Assembly: GCA_929200455.1 (NCBI GenBank)
Contig: CAKMZR010000003.1
Span: 1-28,478, forward strand
DNA length: 28,478 nucleotides
Source: an uncultured Alphaproteobacteria bacterium
GTDB taxonomy: Bacteria; Pseudomonadota; Alphaproteobacteria; CAKMZR01
Reading direction: 5' to 3'
Below the pieces are notes generated by a model that saw only the letters and a list, made by a program, of their open reading frames with translations, ran no database searches and was not told the DNA's origin. The position numbers were made by a program, and so were the translations under genes. Shown one piece after another: positions 22,875 to 28,478 of this stretch (the stretch's first letter is position 1; each line of letters opens with the position of its first letter).

Positions 22875-23476
22875 TCGAGGAGCAGGATTTGGATTTTTTG
22901 GGTTCTTATTTTGAGGATCATTTTTCGGAGCACGAGCGTGTGGTGCGCGAGGGTGTCCTTTCTTTGAGGTTGCCTTTTGAGGAGATGACGGTTGCTATTC
23001 TGGAGAGGATGAGGACGGGGGGCAAGTTGTTGTTGTTTGGCAACGGGGGGAGTGCGGGCGACTCGCAGCATATCGCGACGGAACTGACGGTACGTTTGAA
23101 AAAAGATCGCCGAGCTCTTCCTGCTCTTGCACTTACGACGGACACGTCATCACTTACGGCGATAGGGAACGACTATGGTTTTGAGAAGATTTTTTCTCGT
23201 CAGATAGAGGCACTTGGTTGTGAGGGGGATGTGGCGTTGGGATTGACGACGTCCGGGAGTTCTCCGAATGTCTTGAGGGGCTTGGAAGAAGCGAATCGCC
23301 TTGGACTTTTGAGTGTGGCGTGGAGTGGCGGTGAGGGGGGTGATCTTGCCCGTTCGGGATTGGCGACACATCTTTTGAGGGTACCCTCTTTGGAGACGGC
23401 ACATATACAAGAGGTGCATATTATGCTGGGTCATGTTCTGTGCGGAAGTCTTGAGCGGGGTTTGGGTCTTGTGTAA
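22871..23476 (+). CDS. gmhA: Phosphoheptose isomerase (sedoheptulose 7-phosphate isomerase)
   Basis: GmhA makes D-glycero-D-manno-heptose 7-phosphate, the first step to the heptose of LPS inner core. The 201-residue protein contains the sugar-isomerase (SIS) fold signature F-G-N-G-G-S-A-G-D-S-Q-H-I-A-T-E-L, the A-L-T-T-D-T-S-S-L-T-A-I-G-N-D-Y-G-F segment and the C-terminal Q-E-V-H-I-M-L-G-H block with catalytic His. It starts at TTG 22871 inside the glnA stop; an in-frame TTG at 22889 with GAGGAG upstream would give 195 residues, also within the family range. Its 3' 56 bp overlap folP on the other strand. Being joined to glnA is unusual and is described in the findings. Confidence 0.93.
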   Translation: MIEEQDLDFLGSYFEDHFSEHERVVREGVLSLRLPFEEMTVAILERMRTGGKLLLFGNGGSAGDSQHIATELTVRLKKDRRALPALALTTDTSSLTAIGNDYGFEKIFSRQIEALGCEGDVALGLTTSGSSPNVLRGLEEANRLGLLSVAWSGGEGGDLARSGLATHLLRVPSLETAHIQEVHIMLGHVLCGSLERGLGLV

Positions 23477-24347
23477 TTTGCCGTATTTTTTGAGCGATTG
23501 TGACGACGTCTAGGGTTTCTTCGACATCGTGGACACGGATGAACTGAGCACCTGAGAAAGCGGCGATAGCTGCAACACTTAGGGAGCCCCAAAGTCGATC
23601 TTCCGGTTTTTTGTTGAGTATATTGCCGATGAATGATTTTCTGCTTGCCCCGATATAGATGGGGAGTTGGAAGAAGGAAGCGAGGGAGGGGATGTGTGCG
23701 ATGATGGTGATGTTGTCTTCTATGGTTTTTCCGAAGCCGATTCCGGGGTCGATGATGAGAGATTCTCTTTTGATTCCGTGGGTGAGGGCGTTGTTGATGG
23801 AGGCTGAGAGGTCACGCTGTAGGGTTTTTAGGATGGGACCTGAAGTGTGTGTGGCGGCGTAGCTATTTCCGAGTTGTTTATTTTTGATGATGAGTTTTTG
23901 GTTGGTGGCGTTGTGCATGAGCACGGTACGGATGGGGTATCCTTTTTTTTGTATTTTTGCGATTGTGGGAGCCATTTTTGGGTCGAGGGCGAGGGCGGAG
24001 ACATCATTGACGATGAGAGCACCGGCCTTGAAGGCACGTTCTGCGAGTTCAGCTTTTGAGGTATCGATGGAAAGAGAGATGTGGGGAAATTTTTTATGGA
24101 GTTCTTTGATGAGGGGGATGGTGCGTTCGGTTTCTTCTTCTAGGGAGACGGGGGAGAATCCGGGTCTTGTAGATTCGCCGCCGATATCGAGAGCGGAGCA
24201 ACCCTTTTCGATGAAGGATTCGGCTTTGGAGAGTGCGGCTTCGAAGAGGGAGAGTTTTTTTGAGGAGGACGTGAGGAGTCCGTCACCGGAAAAGGAGTCA
24301 GGGGTGCAATTGATAATGCCGACGACGGTGCATGGATGAGGGTCCAT
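23421..24347 (-). CDS. folP: Dihydropteroate synthase
   Basis: This cytoplasmic enzyme condenses 6-hydroxymethyl-dihydropterin pyrophosphate with p-aminobenzoate in folate synthesis; it is the sulfonamide target. The 308-residue protein has I-I-N-C-T-P-D-S-F-S-G-D near the N-terminus, D-I-G-G-E-S-T-R-P-G, S-I-D-T, the N-D-V-S-A block, I-I-D-P-G-I-G-F-G-K-T, and G-A-S-R-K-S-F-I, all DHPS signatures; the last often reads G-x-S-R-K-S/R. The protein is slightly longer than usual (about 270-285) because its C-terminal 18 codons or so run into the gmhA 3' end on the opposite strand. It is last of the nhaD-cyclase-DUF192-folP group, 11 bp after DUF192. Confidence 0.94.
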   Translation of the reverse strand: MDPHPCTVVGIINCTPDSFSGDGLLTSSSKKLSLFEAALSKAESFIEKGCSALDIGGESTRPGFSPVSLEEETERTIPLIKELHKKFPHISLSIDTSKAELAERAFKAGALIVNDVSALALDPKMAPTIAKIQKKGYPIRTVLMHNATNQKLIIKNKQLGNSYAATHTSGPILKTLQRDLSASINNALTHGIKRESLIIDPGIGFGKTIEDNITIIAHIPSLASFFQLPIYIGASRKSFIGNILNKKPEDRLWGSLSVAAIAAFSGAQFIRVHDVEETLDVVTIAQKIRQITQDPNPAQDFRTEHDPA

Positions 24348-24358
24348 GGTTTGTGTCT

Positions 24359-24841
24359 TTAGGGAGCGTTATTGAAGATGGGGTGCAAGACGGTATCGCC
24401 GGGTCTGATAGCGAATCGCTCAGTGATTCCGGCGTTGAGTTCGATGACGGCCCGTACATTGCCTTTTGATTTTAGGACTTCTTTGCTTTCTGGCACGGCT
24501 CGAGAGAAGATGGTTTCGATTTTTCCGTCTGGCAGTATAAAGAGGATGTCGAGGGGTATGAGGGTATTTTTCATCCAGATTCCGGCTTTTGTAGATTTTT
24601 TGTAGTCGATAAGGAGTCCTCTATATCGCGGGAGTTTTTTTCTGAACATGAGTCCTTTTTTTCTTGTTTCCGGAGTGTTTGCGATTTCGAGTTGGAATTG
24701 GACTTTTCCTCCTGTTGCGTTGATGGTGAAGAGTTCGACGGGAAGTTTGTCTTCTTCTTTTTGCTCATCTGCAAGAGCTGGATTTATGAGGAGTAGGGTT
24801 ATGAAGAAGAAGAGTTTCAGAGGAGAAAGTGGTTTGAGCAT
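24359..24841 (-). CDS. DUF192 family secreted protein
   Basis: The 160-residue protein begins with a Sec signal peptide (L-F-F-F-I-T-L-L-L core, A-L-A cleavage at about 24) and continues with a DUF192 domain: F-x-L-E-I-A-N-T-P-E-T-R-K-K-G-L-M-F-R, then the middle G-I-W-M-K-N-T-L-I-P-L-D-I-L-F and the C-terminal V-R-A-V-I-E-L-N-A-G. DUF192 proteins are small, mostly exported, and of unknown biochemical role. It lies 32 bp downstream of the diguanylate cyclase and 11 bp upstream of folP on the same strand, probably in one transcript. The family assignment is firm, the function unknown. Confidence 0.9.
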   Translation of the reverse strand: MLKPLSPLKLFFFITLLLINPALADEQKEEDKLPVELFTINATGGKVQFQLEIANTPETRKKGLMFRKKLPRYRGLLIDYKKSTKAGIWMKNTLIPLDILFILPDGKIETIFSRAVPESKEVLKSKGNVRAVIELNAGITERFAIRPGDTVLHPIFNNAP

Positions 24842-24873
24842 GGTGTGGTGTCCTTGAGAGGTGTGTATGGGAT

Positions 24874-25803
24874 TTATCGTTTTGCTTCACGAGCGTGTTC
24901 GGATGAGAGGGTGCTTTCTTGTTTGATGTCGTCGATGTGGCAGGCACGATTTCGTCCTGTATTTTTTGCGTGGTATAGGGCTTTATCGGCGTCTTGTAGC
25001 CATTGGTCTACATTTTCGTACTTTTCGTTCATGGTTGAGATTCCAATGCTTGCGGTGAAGTGTACGGTTCCTGATAGTGCGGAGATGGGTGTTTTTTGGA
25101 AGAGTGAGAGTAGATTTTTTGCGACGAATTCTGCTTGTTCTTTGTCTGTATCTGAGAGGAAGAGACAAAATTCTTCGCCTCCGATTCGTCCGAAGCTGTC
25201 GAGGCTACGGATTCTTTTTTGTACGATTTCAGAGAAGGTTTTGAGGACTTCATCGCCGACGTGGTGTCCGTGGACGTCATTAATTTTTTTGAAGTGGTCG
25301 AGGTCCATGAAGAGGAGGGAGGAAGAAGTTTTTCCCCGTCTGAATCGTTCGACTTCGTTTTCGAGGGTGCTGATGGTGTGGCGTCTATTGTAGGCTCCTG
25401 TGAGGTGGTCTGTGGTGGCGATTTTGAGGAGGTGATTTTCTTTTTGGACACGTTTGGTTTCGTCGCTCATGGCACAGACGGTGAAGACTTGATCATTGAT
25501 GGAGCAAGAATTGATGGAGATGGTCATAAATTTTTTGCTTCCGTCGTCATTGACGAAGGAGATGTCGCCATTTTTTTCTGGGAGGGTATTGTTTCGAAGG
25601 CTTTTGATTTTGAGGAGGGCGAGGCATATAATTTTGTGTTTATGGATGACGTCTTTGGAAGTATTTTCTTGGATTCCGAGGAGGAGAGCGAGACTGTGGT
25701 TCCAGAAGACGATTTCGTCTTTTTCGTCGAGAACGAAGGCGAAGAAGGGCAGGTGGGAGAAGAAGTCTTTGATGTGGGAGTTGGGTAGAGAAGGAGGAGG
25801 CAT
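24874..25803 (-). CDS. PAS-GGDEF diguanylate cyclase
   Basis: This protein makes cyclic di-GMP from two GTP. Starting at ATG 25803 gives 309 residues; the frame continues upstream to about 26067 but that part lies inside nhaD on the same strand and is low-complexity. Residues 10-120 look like a PAS domain (F-A-F-V-L-D-E-K-D-E-I-V-F-W-N near the start). The catalytic domain begins with D-H-L-T-G-A-Y-N-R-R at 132-141, has D-L-D-H-F-K-K-I-N-D at 167-176, and the G-G-E-E-F active-site loop at 208-212. R-S-L-D at 199-202 is a correctly spaced I-site (R-x-x-D five residues before GGEEF), so product feedback inhibition is expected. No transmembrane segment is visible, suggesting a cytoplasmic sensor. 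The start has no clear Shine-Dalgarno. Confidence 0.92.
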   Translation of the reverse strand: MPPPSLPNSHIKDFFSHLPFFAFVLDEKDEIVFWNHSLALLLGIQENTSKDVIHKHKIICLALLKIKSLRNNTLPEKNGDISFVNDDGSKKFMTISINSCSINDQVFTVCAMSDETKRVQKENHLLKIATTDHLTGAYNRRHTISTLENEVERFRRGKTSSSLLFMDLDHFKKINDVHGHHVGDEVLKTFSEIVQKRIRSLDSFGRIGGEEFCLFLSDTDKEQAEFVAKNLLSLFQKTPISALSGTVHFTASIGISTMNEKYENVDQWLQDADKALYHAKNTGRNRACHIDDIKQESTLSSEHAREAKR

Positions 25804-25828
25804 GTTCTGACGGGGGTTTGGAGGTTTT

Positions 25829-27241
25829 TTAGAAGAAGATGAAGGTGATGATGAGGAAGATGGGTATGAGGATGATGAGGGCGCGTGCCATATATCCGAA
25901 GAAGCTGGGCATGGGTATACCGCGATCTTCTGCGATGGCTTTGACCATGAAGTTGGGAGCATTTCCGATGTAAGTATTGGCGCCCATGAAGACGGCACCG
26001 ACAGAAATGGCGAGTAGGGTTTGTTTGAGAGTGGTTGTGAGCAAGACGGGGTCTCCTCCTGCGACATTGAAGAAGACGAGGTAAGTGGGGGCGTTATCGA
26101 GGAAGCTGGAAAGTATGCCTGTTATCCAGAAGTAGACGGCGTTGATGGGTTGTCCGTTTGCATCTGAGGTGGCTTGGATGAGGGGAGCGAGTTGTCCGTC
26201 GTGTCCTGCTTTGAGTATGGCGATGACGGGAACGATGGTGATGAAGATGCAGGCGAAAAGTTTTGCGACTTCGAGTAGGGGTTCCCATGAGAAGAGATTT
26301 TTTTGACGGATCGCTTTGGGTGTGATGGCGAGGGAGAGGATTGCTGCGAGAACGAGGAAGAGGTCGCGCATGATATTTTTTGATTCGATGGTGATTCCGA
26401 AGAAGGAGAGGGTGAAGAAAGAGGCAAAGATTCCGCTTGCGATGACGGCAGCGACGGCGGCGAGTAGGATGAAGATATTGGGTATTCCTTGTAAGGAGAA
26501 GGAGGGTTGGGATGTTTGGTTTTGGTTTGTTTGGGGTATAATTTTTTCTTTTTTGTAGTAGAAGGAGTCGACGAGGAAGAAGAGAGAGAGGAGGTAGGCG
26601 GATGCGATGAGCATGGGAGGGAATAGGTTTAGGGTGGGCCAAAAGAAGGGTACACCTTTGAGGAATCCGAGGAACAGGGGAGGGTCTCCGATGGGAGAGA
26701 GGGAACCTCCGATATTGGCGACGAGGAAGATGAAGAAGATGATGATGTGTACGGTATTTTTTCTGTGTTGGTTGATGGAGATGAGGGGTCGAATGAGGAT
26801 CATGGCGGTTCCTGTGGTTCCGATGACGCTTGCGAGGAGTGTTCCGATGAGGAGGAAGAGGGTATTGGTGAGGGGTGATGCTTGTTTGTTGTATTGTATG
26901 TGGACGCCGCCTGCACAGGTGTAGAGTGAGAGTATGAGGATGATGAAGGGAATGAATTCGAGGAAGAGAACGTGAGAGGCTTCGAAGAGGGAGATGTTGA
27001 GTCCGAATGTGAGGAAGAAGGGAATGGCGAGAGCGAGTCCCCAAAAGAGGGAGACTTTTCCGTAGTGGTGGTGCCAGAAAGCGGGAGCGAGTAGGGGCAT
27101 GATGGCGATGGAGAGTAGGATTCCGGCGAATGGGATTCCCCAGAGTAGGGAGATCTGGGCGCCATCGAGGTGGTATTCTGCTGCGAGCAGCGGCAGGGGG
27201 AAGAGGGTGAGAGAGGAGAGGAGGATGAGGAAACGAATCAT
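25829..27241 (-). CDS. nhaD: Na+/H+ antiporter, NhaD-type
   Basis: This inner-membrane transporter exchanges Na+ (or Li+) for protons in known NhaD members. From ATG 27241 it has 470 residues, starting with a signal-like hydrophobic segment ending L-A-A-E and then about a dozen membrane segments. NhaD-type signatures visible include G-G-S-L-S-P-I-G-D-P-P-L-F-L-G-F at about 190-205, N-A-P-T-Y-L-V-F-F and the C-terminal G-A-N-T-Y-I-G-N-A-P-N-F-M block. An in-frame ATG at 27271 would add ten polar residues and is equally possible; neither start has a good Shine-Dalgarno, while the open frame to 27400 is low-complexity. It heads a group with the cyclase, DUF192 and folP. Exact ion specificity is not shown by sequence. 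Confidence 0.9.
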   Translation of the reverse strand: MIRFLILLSSLTLFPLPLLAAEYHLDGAQISLLWGIPFAGILLSIAIMPLLAPAFWHHHYGKVSLFWGLALAIPFFLTFGLNISLFEASHVLFLEFIPFIILILSLYTCAGGVHIQYNKQASPLTNTLFLLIGTLLASVIGTTGTAMILIRPLISINQHRKNTVHIIIFFIFLVANIGGSLSPIGDPPLFLGFLKGVPFFWPTLNLFPPMLIASAYLLSLFFLVDSFYYKKEKIIPQTNQNQTSQPSFSLQGIPNIFILLAAVAAVIASGIFASFFTLSFFGITIESKNIMRDLFLVLAAILSLAITPKAIRQKNLFSWEPLLEVAKLFACIFITIVPVIAILKAGHDGQLAPLIQATSDANGQPINAVYFWITGILSSFLDNAPTYLVFFNVAGGDPVLLTTTLKQTLLAISVGAVFMGANTYIGNAPNFMVKAIAEDRGIPMPSFFGYMARALIILIPIFLIITFIFF

Positions 27242-27362
27242 GATGGTTTTTGAGTTTTTGAGTGAGTGCATTTTTTTCTGGTGGTGGCTGAGAATGTCAT
27301 GCGTGCGTTTCTTTTGTTGGCGAGAGTTTGGGTCTTTAGGGTTTGATTCTTTGGCGGTTGGA

Positions 27363-27433
27363 GCGAAACAGTCCACACAAGACGCCTCACAGGTAGACAC
27401 TCCCCTAAGTAAACACTCCCAAGTAAACCCCCC
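27363..27433 (-). repeat. Tandem repeat island upstream of nhaD, with strand bias reversed
   Basis: Read on the minus strand, TTTACTTGGGAGTG is followed directly by TTTACTTAGGGGAGTG and then by a diverged third unit TCTACCTGTGAGGCG. On the given strand the island is C-rich (22 C and 10 G in 27361-27420), against the G-rich bias of the surroundings. It lies about 140-190 bp upstream of the nhaD start, where an operator or promoter could be, but no clear -10/-35 pair stands out. Confidence 0.6.
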
Positions 27434-27484
27434 ATGAGAATACTCTAAGAGGTGTATGTATCACAAATGTTTTTTTATGAGGAA

Positions 27485-28402
27485 TCAGGAGGAGGAAGGT
27501 TTTTCTTCGATAGAGGAGAAGGCGTCGGCGATATGATTTTTTAGGGCTTGAATTTTTTGGTAAGAGGAGAGGTCTCGGTCGAAGACGATGTAGGCGCTTG
27601 TTTCTGCGACTGTGAGTTGAGGGAGGACGCGGACGAATGATTCGTGGCAGGTGTGTGGGAGGAGGGGTAGGGAAGCGATTCCCATGCCCTCGAGAGTGGC
27701 GGAGATGATGTTATCGACGGTACTTAATCTGAGAGGGGGGAGGGAGAAGTTGATGGGTTTGATATCTGGATGGAGGGTCGCGTCGATGCTGAAAGAGAAT
27801 CGCTGTTGTTTTGAGGTGTATGTGATGAGTCTATGCTCTGCGAGGTCGTTGAGGGTTTTGAGAGGGGGTTTATTGCTGAGGTAATCTTTGGAAGCGAAGA
27901 GTCCGTATTGGATGGTCCCGACATATTTTGAGATGAGGTTGGGTTCGATAGCTTTTCTGAATCGCAGGGCGATATCGGCTTCGCGCATGCCGAGGTCGAG
28001 TTCTGCATCTGTGAGGAATATGCGGAGTCCGACGGAAGGATTTTTTTGGAGGAATTGGTTGATGATGGACGTGAGCCAAGGAGCCCCGAGGCTTTCTGAG
28101 GAGGTGAAGGTGATTTCTCCAGCGACTTTATGAGATTTGTTGGCGATGGAGACTTCGGCGTTGTTGAGGAGGTGGATGATGCTCTGAGAGGTTTGGAAGA
28201 GGATTTGGCCTTCTTCTGTGAGTTTGAGACCTCTTGAGTGTCGATGGAAGAGGGAAGCGTTGAGGCTATGTTCGAGGTTTGCGATATTTCTGCTGAGGGC
28301 GGACTGGTGGATATTGAGTATTTCTGCGGCTTTTGTGAAGCTCCCGACTTCTGCGACGAGTCGGAAGACGCGTAATTTGTCCCAATCGAAGCGAAGAGGC
28401 AT
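27485..28402 (-). CDS. LysR-family transcriptional regulator
   Basis: The 305-residue protein has an N-terminal winged helix-turn-helix, W-D-K-L-R-V-F-R-L-V-A-E-V-G-S-F-T-K-A-A at about 7-26 with recognition helix around H-Q-S-A-L-S-R-N-I, followed by a linker helix and a periplasmic-binding-protein-like effector domain to the C-terminus. The start at ATG 28402 is the natural one. The N-terminal sequence is of the type found in alphaproteobacterial regulators often located near thioredoxin reductase, but no such gene is in the window and the target is unknown. It is followed at some distance by nhaD on the same strand. A 22-nt G tract lies 46 bp upstream of its start codon. Confidence 0.93.
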   Translation of the reverse strand: MPLRFDWDKLRVFRLVAEVGSFTKAAEILNIHQSALSRNIANLEHSLNASLFHRHSRGLKLTEEGQILFQTSQSIIHLLNNAEVSIANKSHKVAGEITFTSSESLGAPWLTSIINQFLQKNPSVGLRIFLTDAELDLGMREADIALRFRKAIEPNLISKYVGTIQYGLFASKDYLSNKPPLKTLNDLAEHRLITYTSKQQRFSFSIDATLHPDIKPINFSLPPLRLSTVDNIISATLEGMGIASLPLLPHTCHESFVRVLPQLTVAETSAYIVFDRDLSSYQKIQALKNHIADAFSSIEEKPSSS

Positions 28403-28418
28403 GATGGCAAGTTCTTTC

Positions 28419-28478
28419 TTGAGGCGGGGGTGGTTTTGAGGCGGGGGAGGGGGGGGGGGGGGGGGGGGGGAGGGGGGG
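28419..28478 (+). repeat. Direct repeat and 22-nt poly-G tract upstream of the LysR gene
   Basis: The 12-mer TTGAGGCGGGGG is at 28419-28430 and again at 28436-28447. It is followed by A and then 22 consecutive G at 28449-28470, an A, and seven more G to the end of the window. For the minus-strand LysR gene this is a poly-C tract 46 bp before the ATG, in the region where its promoter should lie. The exact run length of such a tract is hard to sequence, and the window ends in it. Confidence 0.85.

Noticed and set aside
25804..26067. Longer N-terminus for the diguanylate cyclase
   Set aside because: These codons lie within the nhaD coding region on the same strand in another frame and give Ser/Pro-rich low-complexity sequence. 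The PAS domain starts after ATG 25803.

Overview
The window reads as a 28.5 kb piece of an alphaproteobacterial chromosome. The evidence is the pdhA-pdhB-pdhC order with a lipoyl domain fused to the N-terminus of PdhB, the glnB-glnA pair with Tyr51 (PII) and Tyr397 (glutamine synthetase) conserved, the metG-tatD-metallo-beta-lactamase run, and a LysR regulator of the type common in that class. Outer-membrane genes (TolC-like lipoprotein, tesA-ybbA-ybbP, gmhA) show a Gram-negative envelope. I cannot place it below class. Almost all of it is housekeeping, there is no phage, transposon, CRISPR array, rRNA or tRNA, and no gene-free stretch exceeds about 250 bp.

Layout. 1-2543: 3' part of mrdA (PBP2) overlapping rodA, the cell-elongation pair. 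2544-4297: a strong sigma70-type promoter, a G12 tract, then an outer-membrane efflux lipoprotein whose signal peptide is cut from its body by an in-frame TGA. 4309-4406: degenerate 14-bp tandem repeats. 4423-8421: tesA (minus) divergent from ybbA-ybbP (plus), an arrangement also known in E. coli. 8534-10925 (minus): moaA, nadK, tusA and a small membrane-protein gene broken by one missing base. 11170-15739 (plus): metG, tatD, an MBL hydrolase and trkA, tightly packed. 15882-16823 (minus): an unrecognised lipoprotein. 17076-20859 (plus): pdhA-pdhB-pdhC. 21044-23476 (plus): glnB-glnA-gmhA. 23421-27241 (minus): nhaD, a PAS-GGDEF diguanylate cyclase, a DUF192 protein and folP, with the folP 3' end overlapping gmhA by 56 bp. 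27485-28402 (minus): a LysR regulator with a 22-nt G tract just upstream, at the end of the window.

Two properties run through the whole window. First, the given strand is strongly G-rich and C-poor whichever strand is coding, so plus-strand genes are rich in Val/Gly/Leu(TTG)/Glu/Arg and minus-strand genes in Pro/Ser/Thr/Asn/Lys/Gln. This bias creates many long false open frames opposite real genes. Second, several intergenic gaps hold short degenerate G-rich repeats or homopolymeric G runs.

I found no convincing new multi-gene system. The points most worth a second look are the nonsense codon in the efflux lipoprotein, the one-base frameshift at about 8648, the poly-G tracts near the efflux and LysR genes, and a small C-rich repeat island in front of nhaD that runs against the local strand bias.
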